Shown piece after piece: positions 43,874 through 51,284 of a DNA stretch of 64,000 nucleotides (the first letter of the stretch is position 1; every line of letters begins with the position of its first letter). The position numbers and the translations under genes were made by a program. Source of the stretch: Arthrobacter sp. 24S4-2 (GTDB lineage Bacteria > Actinomycetota > Actinomycetes > Actinomycetales > Micrococcaceae); assembly GCF_005280255.1 (NCBI RefSeq), contig NZ_CP040018.1, forward strand, positions 248,001-312,000, written 5' to 3'. The notes beneath the pieces were generated by a model. The model saw nothing but the letters and a program-made list of their open reading frames with translations. It was not told the origin of the DNA and did not search any database.

Positions 43874-43890
43874 TAGGACTGGCAGTCCTA
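43874..43890. promoter_or_regulatory. perfect 17-bp palindrome between regulator and reductase operon
   Basis: TAGGACTGGCAGTCCTA is an 8-1-8 perfect inverted repeat, 46 bp before the regulator ATG and 177 bp before the reductase ATG. A GACTGCC half-site follows at about 43906. It is the obvious binding site for the divergently encoded XRE-family protein. Confidence 0.75.
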
Positions 43891-43935
43891 CCTTCGTTGT
43901 AGAAAGACTGCCTCCGGCCATGCACAATGGAAGGC

Positions 43936-44853
43936 ATGGGTCAGAGCGCCGAGTTTGGAAAATTCCTGAAGGCCATGCGGTCACGGCTGAAGCCGGAGGA
44001 CGCCGGGCTGCCCGGGACCTCCGCAGCCCGGCGGGTCCCCGGGCTGCGCCGTGAGGAAATTGCCCGGCTGGCGGACGTCAGCACGGACTACTACACGCGC
44101 CTGGAGCAGGGCCGCAACATCCACCCGTCCCGGGCAGTGCTCGATTCCGTGGCGCGGGCGCTGCGCCTGGATTCCAGCGAGCAGGCACACATGATGGACC
44201 TCCTGGAGCACTGTGCGGAATCGCAGCGTCCGGGGGTTCCGGCCCAGGGCGTCCGGCCGGGGCTGCGTCAGCTTCTGGATGCGGTGGGTGATGTTCCCGC
44301 CCTGGTTTTGGGCCGCCGGAGTGACGTGCTGGCCGGCAACCGCCTGGCTTTCCTGCTGTTTGCCGACTTCACAGCGCTGCCGGCGGGGGAACGGAACCTG
44401 ACGCGATGGCTGATGCTGGAGCCGCGTGCCCGGGAACTGTTTCGGGACTGGAAATCCGTCGCAGCCGAAGCGGTCGGTGCCCTCCGCGTTGACGTTGGCC
44501 GGCACCCCAACGATGCCCAGGCCAACCAGCTGGTGGGCGAGCTCGCGGTGCACAGCGAGCACTTCCGCCAATGGTGGGCGGGTCACCGGGTGGCGACGCC
44601 CTCGGCCGGCAACCTGCGGCTCCACCATCCCGTGGTGGGGGACCTGGAACTGAACTTTGAAAACCTGGTGCTGCCCGACGACCCGGACCAGGTGCTCCGG
44701 GTGTTTTCCGCGAAGCCCGGTTCGCCGTCGGCCGATTCCCTGACACTGCTGGGCAGCTTCGGCGCCGGAGACGCCGGTGCGGCGCCGGCATCCACCGACA
44801 GCCAACGGGCCACACAAATAGCTGATGTCAGCGACGCCGGCGGCGCTTCCTAA
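43936..44853 (+). CDS. XRE family regulator with MmyB-type ligand domain
   Basis: A 305-residue regulator. The Cro/C1-type helix-turn-helix spans about residues 30-75 (LRREEIARLADVSTDYYTRLEQGRNIHPS, with the family's Y-x-x-LEQGR). The rest is the MmyB-like PAS-type domain: VLAGNRLAFLLFADF, NLTRWLMLEP, LRVDVGRHPND and the HHPVVGDLELNFENL block. Such proteins usually repress the divergent oxidoreductase genes and respond to small ligands. The last 40 residues are Ala/Gly/Ser rich and likely disordered. ATG 43936 chosen (MGQSAEFGKFL); an ATG three codons upstream is possible. Confidence 0.9.
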   Translation: MGQSAEFGKFLKAMRSRLKPEDAGLPGTSAARRVPGLRREEIARLADVSTDYYTRLEQGRNIHPSRAVLDSVARALRLDSSEQAHMMDLLEHCAESQRPGVPAQGVRPGLRQLLDAVGDVPALVLGRRSDVLAGNRLAFLLFADFTALPAGERNLTRWLMLEPRARELFRDWKSVAAEAVGALRVDVGRHPNDAQANQLVGELAVHSEHFRQWWAGHRVATPSAGNLRLHHPVVGDLELNFENLVLPDDPDQVLRVFSAKPGSPSADSLTLLGSFGAGDAGAAPASTDSQRATQIADVSDAGGAS

Positions 44854-44898
44854 GCCCGGCGCAGCCGGCAATTCCGCCGGATTGTCCCCGCCGGGGAC

Positions 44899-44937
44899 AT
44901 AAGTTCTGCTTATCCGTCCACGCAGAATAGGTCTTAT
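44899..44937 (+). promoter_or_regulatory. LysR-type two-part element, copy A
   Basis: The element starts ATAAG, has CTTAT after 5 bp (perfect inverted repeat), and ends GAATAGGTCTT 12 bp further on. The same arrangement with identical length occurs at 48486-48522; 25 of 37 positions are identical. Copy A is 81 bp before the aminotransferase start. ATAAG-N5-CTTAT fits the T-N11-A rule of LysR sites. Confidence 0.7.
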
Positions 44938-45017
44938 CCATTCCTCCGCCGAGTCCCTACGCTCGAATGAAGGAACCGTTCTTTGGTTGCGTCCCACTCA
45001 AGAACCTGGAAGAGACC

Positions 45018-46226
45018 ATGCCTGATTTTTCCCCCGCTGCCCGCGTCAGCCGCATCAAATCGTCTCCTAGCGTGGCGGCCGCCGCGAGGGTACGGGAACT
45101 CAAAGCCGAGGGCCGCCGCATCCTTGACCTGACGGTCGGTGAGCCTGACTTCGATACGCCGCAGCACATCAAGGAAGCGGCCATCGCCGCCATAAATGCC
45201 GGTGAAACCAGATACACCTCCGTCAGCGGCACCGCAGTGCTCCAGAAAGCCATCCTTGGCAGGCTCGAATACCACACCGGGATCAGGTTTGAACCGGACC
45301 AGATCACCGTGGGCGGCGGGGCGAAACAGGTAATCTTCCTGGCGCTCATGGCCACTCTGGACGCCGGCGACGAGGTCATTATTCCGGCCCCTTACTGGGT
45401 GTCCTACCCGGACATGGTCCTGGCCAACGACGGTACGCCCGTCATTGTCTCCTGCACGGAGGAGGCCGGCTTCAAACTCACGCCGGAAGCGCTGCGCGGG
45501 GCCATCACGCCGCGCACCAAGTGGCTGATCCTCAACGCGCCGTCGAACCCCACCGGTGCCGTCTACAGCCGCGGGGAACTCCGCGCCCTGGCCGCGGCCC
45601 TTCGGGACTTCCCGCAGGTCAACGTCCTCACCGATGAAATCTACGACGAGATCTACTTCGGCCAGGGCCGGATTGCGAGCCTCGTCGAGGTGGCCCCGGA
45701 GCTGCGGGACCGGATTTTCCTGGTGAACGGCGTGTCCAAGGCCTATGCGATGACAGGGTGGAGGCTTGGCTATGCGGCCGGTCCCGCGCCGCTCATCGCA
45801 GCCGTGAACAAGCTCCAGTCCCAGATGTCGTCCTGCCCGTCCTCCGTCAGTCAGGCGGCCGCGGCGACCGCCCTGTCGGGTCCCCAGGACTTCGTCAGCG
45901 AGAGCGTGGCCGTCTACCGGGACCGCCGTGACGCCGCCGTGGCGGGCCTCAACGCCGTCGACGGCCTGCACTGTGCCCCGGCCGAAGGCGCTTTCTACGC
46001 GTACGTAAACTGCGCCGGCGTCATCGGAAAGCGGACGCCGGACGGCGCCCAAATCACCTCCGATGAGGACTTCACGCTGTACCTCCTCGATGCGGCGCAT
46101 GTCGCCACGATCCACGGATCGGCCTACGGGCTCGGACCGTACTTCCGTATTTCCTTTGCCACCGGCCTGGACATCATCCAGGAAGCGACTGCGGCCATCG
46201 ACAAGGCCGTCCGGGCCCTCAGCTGA
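45018..46226 (+). CDS. class I pyridoxal-phosphate aminotransferase (aspartate-type)
   Basis: A 402-residue fold-type I aminotransferase. Seen: LDLTVGEPDFDTPQHI, GAKQVIFLAL (phosphate loop), LNAPSNPTGAVYSR (Asn contacting the cofactor), and the Schiff-base Lys in VNGVSKAYAMTGWRLGY; Arg in PYFRISFA binds substrate carboxylate. This is the prokaryotic aspartate/prephenate aminotransferase subgroup. ATG 45018 chosen over 44967 because residues from MPDFSPAARVSRI match the family. It is 69 bp before the RraA-like gene, and the pair shares a LysR-type element with the pxp-like operon. Confidence 0.92.
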   Translation: MPDFSPAARVSRIKSSPSVAAAARVRELKAEGRRILDLTVGEPDFDTPQHIKEAAIAAINAGETRYTSVSGTAVLQKAILGRLEYHTGIRFEPDQITVGGGAKQVIFLALMATLDAGDEVIIPAPYWVSYPDMVLANDGTPVIVSCTEEAGFKLTPEALRGAITPRTKWLILNAPSNPTGAVYSRGELRALAAALRDFPQVNVLTDEIYDEIYFGQGRIASLVEVAPELRDRIFLVNGVSKAYAMTGWRLGYAAGPAPLIAAVNKLQSQMSSCPSSVSQAAAATALSGPQDFVSESVAVYRDRRDAAVAGLNAVDGLHCAPAEGAFYAYVNCAGVIGKRTPDGAQITSDEDFTLYLLDAAHVATIHGSAYGLGPYFRISFATGLDIIQEATAAIDKAVRALS

Positions 46227-46295
46227 GTTCCGGCGCACGCGCCGGATACCCGCGTCATCCAACCCTGAATTCCCACTCCCGTTAGGAACCCTGCC

Positions 46296-46970
46296 ATGAT
46301 CCACGTCAAGACCAACATCGAACGCCCGGACGCCGACGTCGTCAGCCGGCTCGCCGCGTTTTCTTCCGCCACCATCCACGAAGCCCAGGGCCGCAAGGGC
46401 GCGCTCAGTTCGCGGATCAAGCCGATCGACCGGTCCATGTCCTTCTGCGGACCCGCCGTGACCGTCCGCTGCGCCCCGCAGGACAACCTGATGCTGCAGG
46501 TGGCCATCCACTACGCCCAGGCTGGCGATGTTGTCCTGGTGGCGGCGGGGGAATACGAGGAAGCCGGTACATTCGGCGACGTGCTGGGCAACGCCATGAA
46601 GTCCAAGGGGATCGCCGCGATGGTCACCGACTCGGGCGTACGCGACACGCAGGACCTGATCGAGCTGGGCCTGCCCGTCTTCTCAGGCAACATCTGCATC
46701 AAGGGCACGGTGAAGGAGACCCTGGGTCCCATCAACCACCCGGTCGTGTTCGGCGACGAAATCATCTACCCCGGGGACATCCTCCGGGGAGACGCCGACG
46801 GTGTTGTTGTGGTCCGCCGTGAGGAAGCCGAGGAAGTCATCGCCCTCTCGCAGGCACGCGACGACGCGGAACGCGAGCTGATCAGGCAGTACCACGACGG
46901 CGGCACCACCATTGAGCTCTGCAAGCTGACCGACGTCCTCAAAGCCAAGGGGCTGCTCGTGGAAGTTTAG
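46296..46970 (+). CDS. RraA family 4-carboxy-4-hydroxy-2-oxoadipate aldolase/oxaloacetate decarboxylase
   Basis: A 224-residue RraA-fold protein. The catalytic pattern G-x20-R-D is present: GDVLGNAMKSKGIAAMVTDSGVRD, with Asp and Arg that bind the divalent metal and pyruvate enolate. Class members split 4-hydroxy-4-methyl/carboxy-2-oxoglutarate-type acids into pyruvate plus oxaloacetate and decarboxylate oxaloacetate. The sequence lacks features of RNase E inhibition beyond the shared fold. Coupled with an aspartate-type aminotransferase it could link a dicarboxylic amino-acid intermediate to pyruvate. Ends before a good terminator. Confidence 0.9.
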   Translation: MIHVKTNIERPDADVVSRLAAFSSATIHEAQGRKGALSSRIKPIDRSMSFCGPAVTVRCAPQDNLMLQVAIHYAQAGDVVLVAAGEYEEAGTFGDVLGNAMKSKGIAAMVTDSGVRDTQDLIELGLPVFSGNICIKGTVKETLGPINHPVVFGDEIIYPGDILRGDADGVVVVRREEAEEVIALSQARDDAERELIRQYHDGGTTIELCKLTDVLKAKGLLVEV

Positions 46971-47010
46971 GAAGGCCGGAGGGTTCGCTCTAAGCCGCCG
47001 GCAACGCAGG

Positions 47011-47042
47011 AAGGCCCAGCCAGCACTTGCTGACTGGGCCTT
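47011..47042 (+). terminator. terminator after the aminotransferase/RraA unit
   Basis: AAGGCCCAG (47011-47019) pairs with CTGGGCCTT (47034-47042), with three more pairs (CAG/CTG) inside a one-base bulge. It lies between the RraA gene and the convergent small gene, so may serve both. Confidence 0.75.
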
Positions 47043-47068
47043 CTCCTATCCGTTCGCGCTTACGTGGC

Positions 47069-47296
47069 CTAGTCCGCCAGCGGGCTCCTGGTGTCGACGA
47101 GGTACCAGGTGGTGCCGCGGCCCGACGAGGTGGGCATGATGCTGCCCTCGAAGACGAATAGCGGTTCCCCGACGCCGCCCGCCGGGCCAGGCTGGGCGCG
47201 CCAGAAACCGTTGACCGGGCAGTGGCTGCCCGTCCTCGCAGCCAGGCGGGTGCCTTGGCCGGAGCCCATCCTGGCAGCAGTTCCTGTTTTCTTCAT
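47069..47296 (-). CDS. small HCPVxGxW-motif protein (paralogue 1)
   Basis: A 75-residue protein behind AAGGAATATTGCC. Its core is TGSHCPVNGFW, a Gly/Pro linker, FEGSIMPTSSGRGTTW. A second gene at 53639-53836 has the same order: TGTHCPVSGLW, FEGHIFPSYNGSPTIW. The layout (G-x-x-CP-x-x-G-x-W, then G-x-x-x-P and a terminal T-x-W) recalls small one-domain beta proteins such as the YjzC type, but similarity is only by pattern. Basic N-terminus, no signal peptide. Function unknown. The frame stays open upstream to 47554, but that part is not coding-like. Confidence 0.7.
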   Translation of the reverse strand: MKKTGTAARMGSGQGTRLAARTGSHCPVNGFWRAQPGPAGGVGEPLFVFEGSIMPTSSGRGTTWYLVDTRSPLAD

Positions 47297-47451
47297 GGCA
47301 ATATTCCTTGTGTTTCCCGGAATTCCCCTGCGGGGAATGTGATCATTTGTTTCTTTGATCCTAGGGAAATTATTCCACCATGAATAAGACAAAATCCGCG
47401 TGCCCTGATAAGCCGCGGCTATGCCTCTCCGAGGGGCGGGCGGATTGTCGG

Positions 47452-48369
47452 CTACTCGCCGTATTTCCGGTTCAACATATCCTGAAGCATTTCCTTCAAA
47501 ATAATCAAAACGGCGGAGCCGGCTTCGGAAAGCGGCTCGTGGTCGGGAGTGCACAGGGCTATCTTCGACTGCAGTGCAGGCCCGGTGATCCGCAGCACCT
47601 GGAAGTCCTCGTCGTGGAACAGCGCATCTGCCGCGGATCTCGGCAGAACCGTTGCACCGAGGTTCGCCCGCAGCAGCCGGGCAAGGGACGGAACGGACTC
47701 CACCTCGCCCATGAGGCGCAGCTTCAGCCCGTTCTCATCGAATCCGCGCTCCACGATCTGCCGGAGCGTGTGGATCCTCTCCGGCAGGAACAGGCCGAAG
47801 CCTGCCGCCTCGTGCAGGCTGATTTCCGTTGCTTCCGGCGAAATGCCCGCCTCGGGGCTGATCACCAGATAAAGGTCTTCGACGATCATGGTGGTGAACT
47901 GGACACCGCGGATGGGTCCCGGTTCATAGATGAGCGCCATGTCCAGGCGGCCGTTTTTGATGGCTTCGCTCAGTACGCCGCCATAGATTTCGGTCAGGTG
48001 CACGGTGATGTCCGGATAGCGGCGGTTGACCTCGCTGATGATCTGCGGGGCGAGGCTGGAGGCCATGCTGTAGGGGGCGATGGCCACCGACACCCGGCCG
48101 GTGGGGGTTGCCCCGGACGTCTCCACGTCCTTCCGTGCCTGCTCCACCTGCCGGAGGATCATCTGGGCGTGCCGGTACAGCGTATGTCCGGCTGCCGTTG
48201 GCTCGACGCCTTTCTTGCTGCGAATGAGCAGCCGCTGCTTGAGTTCGTTCTCCAGGGACGACACCTGCTGGCTCAGGGCCGGCTGTGCCACATGCAGGGT
48301 TGCCGCGGCCTTTGTGATGCTGCCCGAGTCTACGATCTGGACGAAGTACGCCAGCTTCCTCGTGTCCAC
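47452..48369 (-). CDS. LysR family transcriptional regulator
   Basis: A 305-residue LysR-type regulator: winged helix-turn-helix at residues 1-60 (LAYFVQIVDSGSITKAAATLHVAQPALSQQVSSLE), linker helix, and a two-lobed effector domain (GRVSVAIAPYSMASSLAPQII, LDMALIYEPGPIRG, LRANLGATVLPRSA). The sequence resembles the Nac/Cbl-like branch (RKLAYFVQIVDSGSITKAA). GTG start at 48369. It is divergent from the pxp-like operon and lies between the two transcription units that carry the shared 37-bp element, so it most likely activates both. Confidence 0.93.
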   Translation of the reverse strand: MDTRKLAYFVQIVDSGSITKAAATLHVAQPALSQQVSSLENELKQRLLIRSKKGVEPTAAGHTLYRHAQMILRQVEQARKDVETSGATPTGRVSVAIAPYSMASSLAPQIISEVNRRYPDITVHLTEIYGGVLSEAIKNGRLDMALIYEPGPIRGVQFTTMIVEDLYLVISPEAGISPEATEISLHEAAGFGLFLPERIHTLRQIVERGFDENGLKLRLMGEVESVPSLARLLRANLGATVLPRSAADALFHDEDFQVLRITGPALQSKIALCTPDHEPLSEAGSAVLIILKEMLQDMLNRKYGE

Positions 48370-48485
48370 GCTTTCCGACCTTTCTCAAGACACACCCGGG
48401 AACCGGAGGTCATAGCCCGATTCTATGTCCGGGCACCCGGCCTGCCTCCGGGGCCCGGTTCCGGCCCGGCAGTGCCCGTCCGGTC

Positions 48486-48522
48486 ATAAGGACTTCCTAT
48501 CACGGGACAGGGAATAGGTCTT
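48486..48522 (+). promoter_or_regulatory. LysR-type two-part element, copy B
   Basis: Same arrangement as copy A: ATAAG at the left, C(x)TAT 10 bp on, GAATAGGTCTT at the right, identical total length. It lies 117 bp from the lysR start and 186 bp from pxpA. Confidence 0.7.
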
Positions 48523-48542
48523 TGTGTGATGTCCATCTCGAT

Positions 48543-48560
48543 GCTTGAATCTATTCAAGC
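48543..48560. promoter_or_regulatory. perfect 18-bp palindrome upstream of pxpA-like gene
   Basis: GCTTGAATCTATTCAAGC: 8-bp arms with a 2-bp spacer. It contains TTGAA...TTCAA, another LysR-type T-N11-A layout, 20 bp downstream of copy B. It is absent near copy A. Confidence 0.7.
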
Positions 48561-48707
48561 AAATGTTACCCAAATGCGGAAATTCATAACGGAATCCGAT
48601 GGGGGCATTGGAATTATTTATGGATTCCCGAATTTACGTACATGAAATAAGTTTCCCTTAATGTTCCTAAAAAGGCATTGACCACCATTCACGATAGTGA
48701 GGCAAAG

Positions 48708-49499
48708 ATGAATCCGACGGTTGATCTCGTCGCCGATCTGGGCGAAGGCTTCGGCGCCTACACCGTGGGGGACGACCGTGCCCTCCTCGAGGTCGTGTCC
48801 AGTGCGAACATCGCCTGCGGCTTCCACGCCGGAGACCCGGACATCATGGACGCCACGGTTGCCGAATGCGTACGCCGCGGAGTCGGGATCGGCGCCCACC
48901 CCAGTTTTCCCGACCTGCGGGGCTTCGGCCGCCGGGCCATGGACCTGACTCCCGGCGAAGTCCGCACCGATGTCCTCTACCAGCTGGGCGCGCTGTCCGC
49001 CTTTGCGGCGTACCAGGGAACCCGGGTGGCCCACCTGGCGCCGCACGGACGCCTCGGAAACCTCGTAGCCACGCGGGCCGACTACGCGGCAGCCGTGGCA
49101 GACGCCGCGTGCGGAACCGATCCCCGCCTCATCATTCTGGCCCAGGACGGAGAACTCGCCCTGGCAGCGGCCGATCGCGGCCTCGACGTTGCAATCGTCG
49201 GAATCGCGGACCGTGCCTACAACGCCGACGGCACCCTGGTGCCCCGGGGCCAGGACGGCGCTGTGATCCATGATCCTTCAGTGATCGTGGAAAGGACTGT
49301 GCGGATGGTCTGCGAGGGCCTGATTGAAACTGTTGCCGGCGTCGACATCCCCATCCAGGCCGACACTATCCTGCTCCACGGCGACAACGCCGGCGCCGTG
49401 CGGCTTGCCCGGCTCATCCGGTCCGAGCTCACGGCGGCGGGTGTCACCATCGCCCCACTGGACCAGGTGCTCGCAACCAGGAAGGAAAAGGTGGCCTGA
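48708..49499 (+). CDS. pxpA: LamB/YcsF (PxpA-like) protein, divergent
   Basis: A 263-residue protein clearly of the LamB/YcsF family: SSANIACGFHAGDPDIM, GAHPSFPDLRGFGRR, ADRAYNADGTLVPR, and LLHGDNAGA. Family PxpA forms, with PxpB and PxpC, the ATP-dependent 5-oxoprolinase. Two signature motifs are changed: the opening is VDLVADLGEGFG, with Val where DLN(A/C)DxGE is usual, and APHGRLGN replaces the KPHGxLYN motif, losing the Lys and Tyr. The active site is thus altered and the substrate may differ. ATG 48708 is chosen over 48678 by homology. First gene of a five-gene run. Confidence 0.85.
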   Translation: MNPTVDLVADLGEGFGAYTVGDDRALLEVVSSANIACGFHAGDPDIMDATVAECVRRGVGIGAHPSFPDLRGFGRRAMDLTPGEVRTDVLYQLGALSAFAAYQGTRVAHLAPHGRLGNLVATRADYAAAVADAACGTDPRLIILAQDGELALAAADRGLDVAIVGIADRAYNADGTLVPRGQDGAVIHDPSVIVERTVRMVCEGLIETVAGVDIPIQADTILLHGDNAGAVRLARLIRSELTAAGVTIAPLDQVLATRKEKVA

Positions 49500-49500
49500 C

Positions 49501-50220
49501 ATGTCCGCCAACGCAGCGGCCATCGAGGTGCACGAGTCCGGTGACTCTGCCCTGCGCGTGGTGGCAGTGGATGCCGACCGTGAAGCCAACTGGACAACGG
49601 TGCACCGCCTCGCCGAATGGCTGGAATCCTCGGGAGCGGACGGCGTCCACGGCGCCGTCCCCACGTACGACTCCGTGCTGGTCGAGTTTGATGCCCGGAC
49701 CACGTCCGCGCGGCAGGTCAAAGCCTTCATCCAGCTCGGGATCCGGCAGCTCGGCAACGCCGATACCCCGGTCCGGGAGCCGCGCGGGTTCGAGGTTCCC
49801 GTGGTCTACGGCGGTGAGTACGGGCCAGACCTGGAAGGCGTGGCAGAGCAGCAGGGACTCAGTGCTGCCGACATCATCCGGCTGCACTCTGCCGGGTCCT
49901 ACATCATCCGGTGCCTCGGAGCTCCCGCAGGATCGCCCATGATGGACGGTCCGGACTTCGCGCTCCCTGTGCCCCGGCTCAAGGATCCGCGGCTGAGCGT
50001 TCCGGCCGGTGCCGTCGCGGTCGCGGGCCGCCAGGCCGTCATCGCACCGGCCACCGCCCCCGGCGGATGGTGCGTCATCGGCCAGACACCGCTGACGCTG
50101 CTTAACCTGGCCAACGAACCGCTGGTCCCGTATATGCCGGGAGACACGCTGCGCTTTATGCCCATTGCGGCTGGTGACTTTGCCCGGTACGCCGGACGCT
50201 ACCTGGAGCCACTGCGATGA
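49501..50220 (+). CDS. pxpB: carboxyltransferase subunit 1 / PxpB-like (AHS1) protein, divergent
   Basis: A 239-residue AHS1-domain (allophanate hydrolase subunit 1/KipI) protein. Family features: VPVVYGGEYGPDLEGVAEQQGLS, PRLKDPRLSVPAGAVAVAG and APGGWCVIGQTPL. The usual GFxPGFxYL motif before the PR block is replaced by LGAPAGSPMMDG, a clear departure from canonical PxpB. Lies 1 bp after the pxpA-like gene and overlaps the next gene (ATGA), so the three are coupled. With PxpC it should act as a carboxyl/phosphoryl-transfer partner of the A subunit. Confidence 0.88.
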   Translation: MSANAAAIEVHESGDSALRVVAVDADREANWTTVHRLAEWLESSGADGVHGAVPTYDSVLVEFDARTTSARQVKAFIQLGIRQLGNADTPVREPRGFEVPVVYGGEYGPDLEGVAEQQGLSAADIIRLHSAGSYIIRCLGAPAGSPMMDGPDFALPVPRLKDPRLSVPAGAVAVAGRQAVIAPATAPGGWCVIGQTPLTLLNLANEPLVPYMPGDTLRFMPIAAGDFARYAGRYLEPLR

Positions 50221-51230
50221 GCGGAATCCTGACCATCAGCCAGCCGGGTAACTCCGTTGTCACCGACCTGGGCCGGTTCCGCGGGCCGCGTTTCGGGCTG
50301 CCCGTGAACGGCGCCCTCGACCAGTTCTCCGCCAGGGCCGCCAACATCCTGGCCGGGAATGAGGACAACGACCCGCTCATCGAAATCACGGCACTGGACT
50401 TCCGGCTGGGGACCGACGCCGACGTCCTTATCGCCGTCACGGGTGCGCCGGTCACCGTGTCAGTCGGCGGCAGGACCTGCCCGCAATGGGAACCTGTGTC
50501 CGTCCGGGCCGGCGAAACCCTCGCGATCCGGGGAATGACGGGCGGGCTCCGGGCCTACCTGGCCATCCACGGATCTGTCGCGGCACCCAGCCTGCTGGGA
50601 AGCTGTGCCCCGGATACCGTCGTCGGCTTCGGCCTCAAACTGACGGAAGGGACGCAACTGGAGGTCCGCCGCAGCGTCGCCCCGGTCCGCCAGCCCTATT
50701 TCGACCTGCCGCTCTTCCGGCTGGGGCTCAACCGTCCCGAGTTCGGATCCGAGCGCGTGGTGGACGTCACCGACGGCCCGGACATCGAAGAGTTCGGCAA
50801 ATCGGCAGAACTGCTGTTCTCCTCGGGCTACACCGTCAGCGGTCGCAGTAACCACATCGGCCTCCGCCTTGGCGGTGAATTGCCGGAACGGCAGTCATCC
50901 GCAGAAATGCTCTCGCGGGGCGTTCCCGTCGGGGCGGTCGAGGTGCCGTCCCGGGACGAGCTCCTGGTCCTGCACCGCGGCCGGGGTGTCACCGCCGGAT
51001 ATCCGGTCCTGGCCGTGGTGACCAGCATGTCCCTGGACGTCCTGGCCCAGGCCCGGCCAGGCCATACGGTCACTTTCCGACAAACCACTGTGGCCGAGGC
51101 CGCCGCCTCACTCCGGGCGGCCACGCGCCAACTCGAAAACCTCCGGGCCGCCGTCACCACGGTGTTCGGCCTCCTCGGGATCGGCGCCCAGGCCCACTGG
51201 CACGATCTGGCTCCGGCAGTAGGAAGCTAA
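50217..51230 (+). CDS. pxpC: carboxyltransferase subunit 2 / PxpC-like (AHS2) protein
   Basis: A 337-residue AHS2-domain (KipA) protein: ILTISQPGNSVVTDLGRFRGPRFGLPVNGALDQFSARAAN is the family's opening (usual text: GxxTxVQDxGRxGxxxxGVxxSGAMD), then NDPLIEITALDF, GGLRAYLAIHG, and SRNHIGLRLGG-type block SGRSNHIGLRLGGE with the SEMLSRGVPVGAVEVP segment. Canonical SGAMD appears here as NGALD. ATG overlaps pxpB stop. It completes the three-subunit set. Confidence 0.9.
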   Translation: MSGILTISQPGNSVVTDLGRFRGPRFGLPVNGALDQFSARAANILAGNEDNDPLIEITALDFRLGTDADVLIAVTGAPVTVSVGGRTCPQWEPVSVRAGETLAIRGMTGGLRAYLAIHGSVAAPSLLGSCAPDTVVGFGLKLTEGTQLEVRRSVAPVRQPYFDLPLFRLGLNRPEFGSERVVDVTDGPDIEEFGKSAELLFSSGYTVSGRSNHIGLRLGGELPERQSSAEMLSRGVPVGAVEVPSRDELLVLHRGRGVTAGYPVLAVVTSMSLDVLAQARPGHTVTFRQTTVAEAAASLRAATRQLENLRAAVTTVFGLLGIGAQAHWHDLAPAVGS

Positions 51231-51284
51231 AAACACTCGCATCAGCTCCAAAGCCTTGCTACCCTCCCCTTAGTTAGGAAAGCC

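Larger units (their letters stand above)
48370..48707. other. 338-bp divergent promoter region of lysR and the pxp-like operon
   Basis: No gene. It holds the LysR-type element copy B (48486-48522), the perfect palindrome at 48543-48560, and an AT-rich stretch 48590-48680 (TTTATGGATTC, TGAAATAAG) where the pxp-like promoter probably lies. Confidence 0.7.

Noticed and set aside
47297..47554. N-terminal extension of the small HCPVxGxW protein to 161 residues
   Set aside because: The added part lacks conservation with its paralogue and a good ribosome binding site sits before ATG 47296.
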